Source of the DNA: Kaistia defluvii
GTDB lineage: Bacteria > Pseudomonadota > Alphaproteobacteria > Rhizobiales > Kaistiaceae
Assembly (NCBI RefSeq): GCF_040548815.1
Contig: NZ_JBEPSM010000004.1
Location: forward strand, 62,001-126,000
Length of the DNA: 64,000 nucleotides
Reading direction: 5' to 3'
Within the stretch, counting starts at the first letter, position 1, and each line of letters begins with the position of its first letter. The position numbers were made by a program, and so were the translations under genes. Shown here piece after piece: positions 1 through 6,761 of this stretch. The notes below the pieces were generated by a model. It saw only the letters and a program-made list of their open reading frames with translations, was not told the DNA's origin and did no database searches.

Positions 1-660
1 TCATCGGTCGAGGGCTGGTTGGCACCTCTGCTCGGCCAAAGGGATGTCGTGATCACGAGCGACGAGAACCGGCGGCTGCCCGTGTTCAGCACACCGCATC
101 CGGTCACACGCTTCGCGGCCGTCGAGCGTCCCTTCAAGAAGGTGCTCCGGCTTGTTCGCCCAGGGTTTCGCCTCGATCAGCACTCAGACGCGGTCGACGT
201 GCGCCGGGTTGTCGGCGAGGAGGTCTGGCGGAGCTATTACAAGTTCAGCATCGAGCGCCAGCCTTGGGACCGGCTGCTTTCCCTCTGGTCCTGGCGCCAG
301 CACCGCCTCAAGCGGGAGATTTCCTTCGATCACTTCCTCGATCGGATCGAAAGGAATGACGGAGACCCCCTGGTCCAGTACTGGTCCAACCTGCCCGCCT
401 ACACCGACGAAGGCGGCTCCATCATCGTGGATCGGGTGCTGGACTACGCGCATCTGCGGGCCGAACTGAGCGGGGTGGCAACACAACTGCGCCTGCCACT
501 AGCCGTCGATAGTCTGCCAAAGCACAAGTCAGGCATCCGCGCTCGGTCACACGGGGTAGAAAGCCTTTCCCCCGCGCAGATCAAGCGGGTGAGCCATCTG
601 TGTCGCGCCGAAATTGAGCTCTTCGGCTGGAAGGAACCGGCATGCAGCGAGCCGGCCTGA
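1..660 (+). CDS. Sulfotransferase-like protein, 3' part (gene starts before the window)
   Basis: The frame is open from base 1 to the TGA at 658-660, so the first codons of the gene lie outside the window; the TTG at 19 is only an internal candidate start. The first visible residues (SSVEGWLAPLLG) look like the segment that follows the 5'-phosphosulfate-binding loop of Golgi-type and bacterial sulfotransferases, and ERQPWDRLLSLW (about residues 84-95) followed by ISFDHFLD matches the usual R-x-P-(Y/W)-x-R-L-x-S segment of that fold. The gene is host chromosome, ending 46 bp left of the displaced tRNA end that marks the prophage border. The assignment is by motif resemblance only; substrate unknown. 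Confidence 0.6.
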   Translation, partial: SSVEGWLAPLLGQRDVVITSDENRRLPVFSTPHPVTRFAAVERPFKKVLRLVRPGFRLDQHSDAVDVRRVVGEEVWRSYYKFSIERQPWDRLLSLWSWRQHRLKREISFDHFLDRIERNDGDPLVQYWSNLPAYTDEGGSIIVDRVLDYAHLRAELSGVATQLRLPLAVDSLPKHKSGIRARSHGVESLSPAQIKRVSHLCRAEIELFGWKEPACSEPA

Positions 661-706
661 GCGAAGGTCTTTGCAACAGCGATCATCGACCTTGGTTATT
701 TGAAGG

Positions 707-720
707 TGGTGCGGGCGGTC
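707..720. other. Left attachment core (displaced tRNA-Leu 3' end)
   Basis: TGGTGCGGGCGGTC is identical to 42874-42887, which encodes the CCA end, acceptor strand and first T-arm bases of tRNA-Leu(CAA). On integration the phage restores the tRNA 3' end at the right border and displaces the original one here. Flanking bases differ immediately on both sides. Confidence 0.85.
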
Positions 721-780
721 CGCCCCACCCGGGGGCTTGACAGCTGATTTCGCTAATGTTTTTGAAATTTCATCTTAATT

Positions 781-813
781 TGTATCCCAGTATGTATCCC
801 GTTTAGTAACCCG
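781..813. repeat. Left copy of integrase arm-type repeat
   Basis: This 33-bp stretch matches 42751-42783 at 28 of 33 positions in the same orientation. It contains three spaced copies of GTA(T/A)CCC about 11 bp apart. It lies 61 bp inside the left core. Paired sequences of this kind on both sides of an attachment core are what arm-type integrase sites look like; binding is inferred. Confidence 0.7.
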
Positions 814-861
814 ACAATCGCAGGTCAAACAAGGCGTCTCTCAGCATTGATTTTGTTTCAG

Positions 862-891
862 GCCGTTCCCCACCGGGCGGATGGGAACGGC
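862..891 (-). terminator. Hairpin at the end of the left minus-strand transcript
   Basis: GCCGTTCCC at 862-870 and GGGAACGGC at 883-891 form a perfect 9-bp stem with a 12-nt loop. It sits beyond the stop of the last minus-strand gene of the prophage (937). A weaker 5-bp stem follows at 900-916. No long U-tract is present, so termination is plausible but not certain. Confidence 0.5.
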
Positions 892-936
892 ACAAAGGCG
901 GCTCTGGACGGGAGCCACCTTTTCTCATCGAATGGC

Positions 937-1071
937 TTATCCAGGCGGAGGATGAGGGCCCATCGCCACCATCAGTCGAGCGACCGCCCACCACAGCAGG
1001 ATACTCGCGGCGATCAGCCCAGCGAAGACCAGCGTCCTAAGAACGGCTCTCCTCCAAGCGGCACTATCCAT
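937..1071 (-). CDS. Small single-pass membrane protein
   Basis: A 44-residue ORF whose ATG (1071-1069) overlaps the last 8 bases of the SRAP gene. Residues 11-34 form one hydrophobic segment containing AASILLWWAVARL. A second small ORF at 2648-2743 carries a very similar stretch (AASCGLWWAMIKL), which supports both as real genes. No function is recognised. Confidence 0.5.
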   Translation of the reverse strand: MDSAAWRRAVLRTLVFAGLIAASILLWWAVARLMVAMGPHPPPG

Positions 1072-1777
1072 CCTGCTTGCTTCCCCGCGCGACGATCTGG
1101 AGAGCGCCATCAGGCAGCGGCTTCTGCATGCCTGGCACTTCATTTGCCGGCGCTGTCATCCACCGCTCGATCTCTTCCGTGGTCCGCAAAATGACCGGCA
1201 TCGCCTTCGGGTGAATGGCGCCGACCTCGGCATTGGGCTCCGTCGTCAGAAAGCCGAACAGGTCATTGGTGGTCTCCCCTTCCCTCACCTTCCGCACGCT
1301 CGTCCAGCTGGCCCAGATACCCGCAAAGAAGGCGAGCGGCCGATCCTCGGCGAGCGCGAACCAGATGTCCCCTCCCGCATCACGGTTGAATTCTGAGAAT
1401 GAGGTGAACGGGACGAGGCAACGGTTCTCAACCCCGAGCCACCGCTGCCAGTGCTTGCTGCCGATGTTGCGGATATTGGTCGTGCCGGTGTCCGGCTCCA
1501 TCCGTAGCAGTTCCTTGAAGTCGACCGCCTTGCCCTTCGCCTCAAGCTTGGCAGCGCGCTTCTTGGTCGCCTCCATGAGGGCGAACTGAGACGACGGCAT
1601 TCCCCACCGGGCAAGCGCCAACTCGCGAACCCCGTCTGGGGCGTTCCGCACGATCGGCACCGGGTAGTCCGGGAAGATGCCCGGCATCGGCGGAAGGTTG
1701 CCGGTCTGGTCGCGCATCGCTCTCGCGATCGCGCGGATGGCATCCTGATTCCGGGTCATCGAGTAGAGGTTGCACAT
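1064..1777 (-). CDS. SOS-response-associated peptidase (SRAP, YedK/HMCES family)
   Basis: The 237-residue protein has the SRAP signatures: Cys2 directly after the initiator Met (MCNLY), the basic WGMPS segment near residue 58, a VPFTSFSEF segment that supplies the family glutamate, and IHPKAMPVIL with the conserved histidine near residue 195. SRAP proteins form a thiazolidine crosslink through Cys2 with abasic sites in single-stranded DNA and so shield them from strand breakage. Length fits the family (about 220-240). As prophage cargo at the left end, it could protect replicating phage DNA or be a lysogenic conversion gene. The downstream small membrane ORF overlaps its stop. Confidence 0.9.
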   Translation of the reverse strand: MCNLYSMTRNQDAIRAIARAMRDQTGNLPPMPGIFPDYPVPIVRNAPDGVRELALARWGMPSSQFALMEATKKRAAKLEAKGKAVDFKELLRMEPDTGTTNIRNIGSKHWQRWLGVENRCLVPFTSFSEFNRDAGGDIWFALAEDRPLAFFAGIWASWTSVRKVREGETTNDLFGFLTTEPNAEVGAIHPKAMPVILRTTEEIERWMTAPANEVPGMQKPLPDGALQIVARGSKQDG

Positions 1778-1917
1778 GCCCCAAGCCTATCGGGGCTGTG
1801 CAAAAAGGGAAGCCCTGCCTCGGAGCTTCAAATGCGAGCATAGGATTCAACTCCTAGTCTCATTGACTCTCTCTGCGATGAGAACAAAATAGGAACAACA
1901 GCGCACGGAGAAGAGCG

Positions 1918-2115
1918 ATGGGCGACCCGGCCGAGAATGTCGACCTGGTGCAAGAGGCACTGGACGAGCGTGTAAAAAGCCTCTTGGCGTCCCACAACGG
2001 GGATCCGCTCGCCGTGATCGAGACGCTTTTGCTCGCCGTGGATGCGCGGGCGGAGCGCGTCTCTTTTGGCTTCGTGCGGGGATGCCTGCCCGCACTTACC
2101 TGTCGAGATGATTGA
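1918..2115 (+). CDS. Small conserved-looking hypothetical protein
   Basis: A 65-residue protein starting at an ATG with a GGAG ribosome site 7 nt upstream. The middle is rich in predicted helix (LVQEALDERVKSLLA, PLAVIETLLLAVDARAE) and ends in SFGFVRGCLP. Its TGA overlaps the ATG of the next gene (TGATG), so the two are probably translated together. It opens a three-gene plus-strand group opposite to its neighbours. Function unknown. Confidence 0.5.
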   Translation: MGDPAENVDLVQEALDERVKSLLASHNGDPLAVIETLLLAVDARAERVSFGFVRGCLPALTCRDD

Positions 2116-2381
2116 TGTCTGTCGAGACGCTCGGAGACGCTTGGCGCGCAGGCTGGACCGTCTCGGCGCGCTGCAAGGGGCGCAATGCGAGGACAAAGAA
2201 CGGCACGAAGCCCTGCCTTCAACAGGTCGACCTTGATATGCGAACGCTGCTCTGGACACGCGGCGCGGACTTCCCGATCGCAATGCTCTCGGATCGGCTC
2301 ATGTGCCCTTCCTGTCGCTCCCGCCACGTGTTCCTCATCTTCGACATTCCGGGAAATGGATCCCGCGCGATGGTGAGTTAG
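2115..2381 (+). CDS. Small zinc-ribbon-like protein
   Basis: The 88-residue protein starts at the ATG that overlaps the preceding stop. It has C-x-(14)-C spaced cysteines near the N-terminus (ARCKG, KPCLQ) and a CPSC knuckle near residue 65 followed by RHVFLIFDI, a layout seen in many small zinc-ribbon proteins. It is followed by a second, related zinc-ribbon gene. No enzyme motif is visible. Confidence 0.55.
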   Translation: MSVETLGDAWRAGWTVSARCKGRNARTKNGTKPCLQQVDLDMRTLLWTRGADFPIAMLSDRLMCPSCRSRHVFLIFDIPGNGSRAMVS

Positions 2382-2395
2382 TCGGAAAGCTGGCT

Positions 2396-2707
2396 GTGAG
2401 CAAAATCGGGACAGTTGGAGAATTTCTCGAGAGCGGCACTGGGCTAAGCGTGCATTGCCTGGGCTGCCGCCGGCACGTCAAGGTGGACCTGAGGCCGGTC
2501 GCTGAGAAGCATGGGCGCGGCTATTTAATTGTCGGCCCCGACACGCGCTTCCGCCGCTCGCTAAAGTGTTCCGCCTGCGGCGCGCGCAAAATCCAAATGA
2601 CAATTGTGGCACCCGGGGTAGCAACAGCCGGCTCGTTGCCGGGTCGATCAGAGCCCGACGCTAACGTCGGCCGCCAGCTTTATCATCGCCCACCACAGGC
2701 CACATGA
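2396..2707 (+). CDS. Small double-CxxC zinc-ribbon protein
   Basis: Starting at GTG 2396 the protein has 103 residues with CLGC (about residue 20) and CSAC (about residue 60), a likely single zinc ribbon with the basic linker RRHVKVDLRPVAEKHGRG between. An earlier ATG at 2303 would give a longer but unlikely N-terminus that overlaps the previous gene. The last 25 residues look unstructured. A possible minus-strand membrane ORF (2648-2743) overlaps its end. Function unknown. Confidence 0.5.
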   Translation: MSKIGTVGEFLESGTGLSVHCLGCRRHVKVDLRPVAEKHGRGYLIVGPDTRFRRSLKCSACGARKIQMTIVAPGVATAGSLPGRSEPDANVGRQLYHRPPQAT

Positions 2708-2743
2708 CGCCGCCAAGGCGCCGACCCACCCTATCGCTCGCAT
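2648..2743 (-). CDS. Candidate 31-residue membrane protein
   Basis: This ORF encodes one membrane segment (IGWVGALAASCGLWWAMIKL) close in sequence to the core of the 44-residue ORF at 937-1071. It is below the usual length cutoffs and lies antisense to the end of the zinc-ribbon gene, so the similarity to the other small membrane ORF is the main support. Confidence 0.35.
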   Translation of the reverse strand: MRAIGWVGALAASCGLWWAMIKLAADVSVGL

Positions 2744-3087
2744 GGTCGTCCCCCAAGCCCGAGGCGGCAATCACTGTCATGGATTGATCAAAATCGCGGG
2801 CCGCACAAGGAGGCCCAAACCCCGCCTGGTTCGTCAATAAAAGCGACCACAGTACACTTTTGTATTGACGGAGAAATGTGGCCGTAGTACACATTGATTA
2901 CCGGCCAATCAGGGCCGGGAATTGGAAGGGGGTGAGACGATTGAAAATCCGGCTTAGGCTGATCATCAGGTTCTGCGGTTGCCACCTGCACCTGAGGATC
3001 AAGTTCTAGGAGAACGGGGGTCGGGCGAAAGCCCGGCCTCCACCGGAGGAAGTAGATCGCCTCACCCCCTCACACCGGGACAATACC
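2708..3087. promoter_or_regulatory. Non-coding stretch with tandem hairpins before the HTH gene
   Basis: No convincing gene is visible here apart from the end of the small minus ORF; a 67-codon minus ORF (2788-2991) lacks a good start. At 3022-3035 CGGGC-GAAA-GCCCG forms a GNRA-capped stem, and at 3037-3049 CCTCC-ACC-GGAGG forms a second stem. They would lie in the 5' leader of the HTH gene at 3088 if transcribed from the plus strand. Confidence 0.35.
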
Positions 3088-3294
3088 ATGACGCCCGAGC
3101 AGTTCAAATCCTGGCGCGACGAAATGGGCATGACGCAGAGCCAAGCGGCCGATGCGCTTGGCGTCGCAAGAGGGACAATCCTGAACTATGAGAGCGGCAG
3201 CCGTCGCGATGATGGACGACCGGTAGCCATTCCGAAGACAGTAGCTCTGGCCTGCGCGGCGCTGCGTGCGGGCCTCGCGCCGATCGGCGAATAG
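3088..3294 (+). CDS. Small XRE-type helix-turn-helix DNA-binding protein
   Basis: The 68-residue protein is almost entirely a helix-turn-helix domain: EQFKSWRDEMGMTQSQAADALGV-ARGTILNYESGSR is the usual XRE helix 1-2-3 pattern. It is shorter than repressors and has no effector domain, like many phage or plasmid accessory regulators. It sits alone on the plus strand, between the zinc-ribbon group and the A/T-richer 3482-4376 block. Target unknown. Confidence 0.8.
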   Translation: MTPEQFKSWRDEMGMTQSQAADALGVARGTILNYESGSRRDDGRPVAIPKTVALACAALRAGLAPIGE

Positions 3295-3481
3295 CGCTAC
3301 AGCCCCCTGCAGCTTCTCCCCCGAAGATCGGCCAGCGTACGCCTGGCCGCGCAGGAACATGCCGGTCTGTTTCCAAAAGCCGGCCACGACTGGCTTCGCA
3401 ATAATAGGCGGCTGAGCTGAGCGCTACTTGCCTATCAAAGGAAGATCGAGAAGCACAAATAGCCGTGATGGTACGGAAGCA

Positions 3482-4084
3482 TCAAGCGCTCAGAATATGG
3501 TGAACACGCTGCCAGAGCGGACTCATCACGATCTGAACATACTCCACAGGCAATTCCATTAGTGACGCTATATCATCTATATTATATTGGCCGGAAGCAT
3601 ACTTTGGGTATAGCAACTCGCGAATCTGCCAAGGGAATAATACCGCAAGCGCGAATAGATACCCATATCTGTCACCCCATACCGACACGCCATCATCCAG
3701 GCTCTGCATTTCGGTAGGAAGAATGATTTTGCTAATGAGGTCGTTGACGGCCTCGTCAGTAGTTACACGCTGGTCAATCGGGTCGAGAACGTGAATCAGT
3801 TCTTTCGCGCAAACGAGCCGCGAGAGCTCGTTTGACATGCTCGCAGCATAATCAATAGAGACGACCCGGATCTCGTCGTCCCCTTGGAAATGGCTTTCTT
3901 CGACAATGCGGCCTTTTAGGATGTTGGTGTCGATATCTGCCTTCCAGAAATATACCTCAAATTCGCCCGCTTCCTTGATAGCTGGGATTATATCGTCATA
4001 CAGGTCGATGGGACCGCTCTCGCGGGTCGAAAAGAGACGTACAAGATCACTAGCCCGCAAGATTGCCCCCTGACGATTTGACAA
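3482..4084 (-). CDS. Hypothetical protein with a degenerate KELIH motif, A/T-richer cargo gene
   Basis: The 200-residue ORF has the best start at TTG 4084, with no strong ribosome site, so the true start may be the next TTG. The middle contains RLVCAKELIHVLD, which resembles the zinc-binding helix of ImmA/IrrE-type peptidases (HExxH) with the first histidine replaced by lysine. If related, it is probably not an active protease. Base composition is clearly more A/T-rich than the phage backbone and codon use is different, which points to separate acquisition. A strong hairpin terminator separates it from the gene upstream. Function unknown; a role in lysogeny or phage competition is only a guess. 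Confidence 0.6.
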   Translation of the reverse strand: MSNRQGAILRASDLVRLFSTRESGPIDLYDDIIPAIKEAGEFEVYFWKADIDTNILKGRIVEESHFQGDDEIRVVSIDYAASMSNELSRLVCAKELIHVLDPIDQRVTTDEAVNDLISKIILPTEMQSLDDGVSVWGDRYGYLFALAVLFPWQIRELLYPKYASGQYNIDDIASLMELPVEYVQIVMSPLWQRVHHILSA

Positions 4085-4100
4085 GTACCGTCTAACAAAA

Positions 4101-4124
4101 AAGGCCTTGGAAAACCAAGGCCTT
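4101..4124 (-). terminator. Rho-independent terminator
   Basis: A perfect 10-bp stem AAGGCCTTGG / CCAAGGCCTT with an AAAA loop. On the minus strand it is followed by a run of six T, so it ends the transcript of the 4146-4376 gene. It separates that gene from 3482-4084. Confidence 0.9.
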
Positions 4125-4145
4125 TCTCATCAGAAACGAGGGTTA

Positions 4146-4376
4146 TCAGGCGACCAGATCGCGAAAATTGATCTTTTCCTTGGACACGCGGGGACCTTCC
4201 GCACTTTTGGTGGCGGAATTATCGCGCTTCTGTGCATCGATTTTGGCGTTTTCAGCACGAAAATCTTCAGCGCGAATCAGCGAGGCATCACCGCGGAAAA
4301 ACTTCACGTTGTTCAGCTTCGTGCCGACCTGTCGTTCACTGAGGCAGCCGCTGATATGGGCGCTAGAATCTGTCAT
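4146..4376 (-). CDS. Hypothetical basic 76-residue protein
   Basis: The start at 4376 is chosen because AGGAGG lies 6 nt upstream; an in-frame ATG further up (4427) would run through that site. The protein is lysine- and charge-rich with the stretch SLIRAEDFRAENAKIDAQKRDN and no membrane segment. It is followed by a strong terminator and preceded by a leader with two small hairpins, so it looks like a single-gene unit. I do not recognise it. Confidence 0.6.
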   Translation of the reverse strand: MTDSSAHISGCLSERQVGTKLNNVKFFRGDASLIRAEDFRAENAKIDAQKRDNSATKSAEGPRVSKEKINFRDLVA

Positions 4377-4799
4377 ATCGACCTCCTGCAGTTTTGCAGA
4401 GCAGCAGAATGCTGCTCCTTCGGCCATTCATATAGGGAGTGGCACCTCGATTTGGAGGCGCCCTACACCATTTTTTTTAAATGTCAATATGATGTGGCCG
4501 TATTACGACCATATCAGGCCCATTCGCATTGCGAAAGAGGTGTTGACATCACAACACGAATAATTCGTTGAATCTTTCCAGCTCAGATCCTTGGCTTTTC
4601 TCTCGAATCCAGTGCGATTGGTGGTCGCTCAATTTCAATTTGAAAAGCGCGGATCGGTTGCGAGAAAATGTAAGAGCATGAAGTTAATAAACATTAAAAA
4701 ATGGGGCTCTCCGAATCTGATCAAAAGGGAGGATCAGATTTGGTTCGCGCCGCTGTCCACAAACGGTTCAGGCATCTCATAGGAATCTGAGGAAAACCG
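4377..4799. promoter_or_regulatory. A/T-rich intergenic region with hairpins and a TGTTGAC site
   Basis: No gene is supported. It holds a GAGCAGC-5nt-GCTGCTC stem (4399-4417) and a TGCA-AAAC-TGCA stem in the leader of the 4376 gene; a GTGTTGACATCACAACAC dyad (4540-4557) that shares TGTTGAC with the repressor operator region; and a perfect 9-bp inverted repeat AATCTGATC / GATCAGATT (4714-4722, 4732-4740). It is probably a promoter region for the minus-strand cargo gene. Confidence 0.5.
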
Positions 4800-5162
4800 T
4801 CACCCCGCCCGCCTCGGCAGCCGCTTCAAAATCCTCTGGACTTTCACCTCCGCTTTCTCGTCAGCCCGGCGTTCGATTTCCGCCTCATCTGCGGCGTCAC
4901 GCATGAGGTCGCGGATGTCCTCGATGGCCGAGGTGCATGCCCGAAATGCTGCGCCCAACCCGCGCACCTCTTCGACCAGTTCCTTGATCGGCTTGGTGTC
5001 GGCGATCGAGGCCGCCGTGATCACCAGGTCGTCGGTCGGCTGAGCCTTCCCCTTGATGAAATATCCGACGAAGCAGGCAAAGGCAGCGCCGAGCAGCCCG
5101 CCGACATAGAGGATCGCGCGAAGCCAGTCGGGCAGCGACGACACATCAGGCATTGCGTCCAT
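4800..5162 (-). CDS. Phage membrane protein with coiled-coil tail
   Basis: From the ATG at 5162 the protein has 120 residues (a second ATG at 5153 is equally usable). Residues 13-37 form a membrane segment (AILYVGGLLGAAFACFVGYFI), followed by a charged, helical C-terminus (IKELVEEVRGLGAAFRACTSAIEDIRDLMRD... EIERRADEKAEVKVQRIL) likely to form a coiled coil. It is the last gene of the late operon, directly after the lysis cassette and overlapping the preceding gene. A role in lysis or in holding lysis proteins at the membrane fits the position; the family is not recognised. Confidence 0.7.
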   Translation of the reverse strand: MDAMPDVSSLPDWLRAILYVGGLLGAAFACFVGYFIKGKAQPTDDLVITAASIADTKPIKELVEEVRGLGAAFRACTSAIEDIRDLMRDAADEAEIERRADEKAEVKVQRILKRLPRRAG

Positions 5163-5610
5163 GTTTCCAGGCCTCGTCTGCATGCCGGGCGTCCGTCGAG
5201 GTCCGGACGATGTTGTAGATGTCGAGCGCGAAAAAGACGGCCGAGGCCGATAGACCGGTCGCCGTCGTCGCGGTCACCCAGACGGATAGCGACTGGCTGA
5301 GCCAGAAGAAGCAGGACAGGAACGCCATCGCCGCCCGCACATGTGGCGATCGCCGCGACCAGGCCGTATCGGCAAAGGTCCCGTTGATGACAAGCGCCAC
5401 CAGGCGAAGTGCGGCAATGCCAAGGGCGGCGCCGCCCCAGAGCCCTTGCGATCCATGGTCGGCCAGCCACAGCCAGGCAGGCCGCTCGAGATAGCCGGGA
5501 GTGAAGAGGCAGTTGAGCGCCCAGATCATCAGGATCAGCGCGAGCGCCCATTCCGAGGCCCGCGCCGGCAGGTGCTTGGTGATGCCGGTGGCGATGCGCG
5601 CGATGATCAT
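5146..5610 (-). CDS. Multi-pass phage membrane protein, possible holin-like
   Basis: The start is set at 5610 because its ATG overlaps the TGA of the lipoprotein gene (ATGA). The 154 residues hold about four hydrophobic segments (near 20-38, 50-75, 90-110 and 112-130) and a polar C-terminus. Position in the lysis cassette, after endolysin and the Rz/Rz1-like pair, makes a holin or accessory lysis role reasonable, but this is an inference from context. No conserved motif is recognised. Confidence 0.7.
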   Translation of the reverse strand: MIIARIATGITKHLPARASEWALALILMIWALNCLFTPGYLERPAWLWLADHGSQGLWGGAALGIAALRLVALVINGTFADTAWSRRSPHVRAAMAFLSCFFWLSQSLSVWVTATTATGLSASAVFFALDIYNIVRTSTDARHADEAWKHGRNA

Positions 5611-5816
5611 GGCGACGGTTTCCAGCCGCAATGCTTCTCGCCAAACTCGTTGTGAGCGACGAAGTCCTGTTTCTGCGGCTTGGACAGGGCCTCATAGGCT
5701 GCGGTCGAGATCCGCCAGGGCTTCTCTACGAGGCAGAAGTCACCGCCGCCGTGCGTCTGACAGCCAGCGAGAAGCACGGCGGTCCAAATCGGCAGGGCCA
5801 AGAGCGTCAATCTCAT
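5607..5816 (-). CDS. Outer-membrane spanin lipoprotein (Rz1-like)
   Basis: From ATG 5816 the 69-residue protein starts with a lipoprotein signal peptide ending in LLAGC (lipidated Cys near residue 18). The mature part is short, with FCLVEKPWRIS and a terminal LSKPQKQDFVAHNEFGEKHCGW, the pattern of Rz1-like proteins in alphaproteobacterial phages. Its first 77 bases overlap the end of the upstream Rz-like gene in another frame, the classic spanin arrangement. With the Rz-like protein it would join inner and outer membrane in the final step of lysis. Confidence 0.75.
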   Translation of the reverse strand: MRLTLLALPIWTAVLLAGCQTHGGGDFCLVEKPWRISTAAYEALSKPQKQDFVAHNEFGEKHCGWKPSP

Positions 5817-5991
5817 TCTCAAGATCCTTTCGATCCTGCGCGGCAACTTCGTTCCTGTGCGCCTGGGCCGCCCTTTCCTGCGCGCGGCCAATGGCGAGCA
5901 GCTTCAGCACGAAGCCGGCCACGACCAGCAAGGAAGCTCCGCTGGCCGCGATATAGCGGCCGGCGCGCGTGGCGAAGAACCAGGCGATCAC
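5740..5991 (-). CDS. Inner-membrane spanin (Rz-like)
   Basis: The 83-residue protein starts at GTG 5991, overlapping the endolysin stop (GTGA). Hydrophobic segments cover residues 1-10 and 14-34, followed by a helical, charged region (RAQERAAQAHRNEVAAQDRKDLENEIDAL). Its last 77 bases lie under the start of the lipoprotein gene in another frame. The nested order endolysin, Rz-like, Rz1-like is diagnostic even though the sequences diverge. The longer ORF up to 6285 in the same frame is antisense-like extension inside the endolysin and is not used. Confidence 0.7.
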   Translation of the reverse strand: MIAWFFATRAGRYIAASGASLLVVAGFVLKLLAIGRAQERAAQAHRNEVAAQDRKDLENEIDALGPADLDRRASRWLSDARRR

Positions 5992-6650
5992 GACGATGCC
6001 TGCAGCGATTGCCGGATGAAGTGGAAGGCCGCGACGGCGGCACCAATGACGATCACGGCCCCGATGGCATAGGCGATCGGGCCGGGTCCGTTGGCTGCAG
6101 CGATTACCGTGCCGGCGGCGGTAGCTGCCGGCATCAGCACCGCCGGATTGGTCAGGATATTTGCCTTCGGCGGAGCGGCCGGGACCGAGGCGCTCGAAAC
6201 GAACGCCCCCTTCACCCAGAGGCCGCCCTCGGCGTTGCGTCGATTCACCAGGCCAGTGATGCGCTTGCCGTTGTCGTTGACCCACTTCAGAAGCTCAGAC
6301 GGGACCGAGGCATAGTCGCCCTTGTTAAGCTTCTTCAGCAGGGTCGAGCCCTTGAACTGCTTCTCGCCAATGTTGAAGACGAAGGAGACGAGCGCGGCGA
6401 ACTGGTTGTCGTTCAGTGACACCTTGACCAGCCGGCTGACGGTCTCTTCCGCCTCGCGCAGGTCGAGCTTGAGCAGGTGCTCGGCCTGAGCCTCCGTAAT
6501 GACTGCACCGGCCCTGACGACATAGTTGCTGTCGGAAGTGTGGCCGTAGCCGATGGTCAGCACCTTGCCGGTGTCGAGGTAGGCCTTCGCCTTGAAGCCC
6601 TCGAACCGTTTGACCATAGCGATACCTTCCGCCGAAATTTCGCGGTTCAT
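5988..6650 (-). CDS. Endolysin, phage lysozyme (GH24) with C-terminal membrane segments
   Basis: From ATG 6650 the protein has 220 residues. The N-terminal domain shows the GH24 triad context: Glu17 in VKRFEGFKAKAYLD, Asp26, Thr32 and the GYGHT loop, followed by FAALVSFVFNIGEKQFKGSTLLKKLN. It cleaves peptidoglycan beta-1,4 glycosidic bonds. Residues about 160-215 are alanine-rich with two hydrophobic segments (ending AVAAFHFIRQ), an unusual C-terminal anchor for this family. The spanin gene overlaps its stop. Confidence 0.92.
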   Translation of the reverse strand: MNREISAEGIAMVKRFEGFKAKAYLDTGKVLTIGYGHTSDSNYVVRAGAVITEAQAEHLLKLDLREAEETVSRLVKVSLNDNQFAALVSFVFNIGEKQFKGSTLLKKLNKGDYASVPSELLKWVNDNGKRITGLVNRRNAEGGLWVKGAFVSSASVPAAPPKANILTNPAVLMPAATAAGTVIAAANGPGPIAYAIGAVIVIGAAVAAFHFIRQSLQASS

Positions 6651-6761
6651 GTCTTGTCTCCAGCGATGTGAGGATTTCGGGTGTGGTGTTGCCGGCTTGC
6701 AATCGACAGGAGCCGGGCGCGATGGCAGAGAACGTAACGTCAACAATGCCAAGGGGGCACT

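Noticed and set aside
2788..2991. A 67-codon minus-strand ORF
   Set aside because: Start only at a GTG without ribosome site, no helix or motif pattern, and no coupling to neighbours.
3482..4376. Considered as a toxin-antitoxin pair
   Set aside because: A strong terminator lies between the two genes, they do not overlap, and neither has a known toxin or antitoxin motif.
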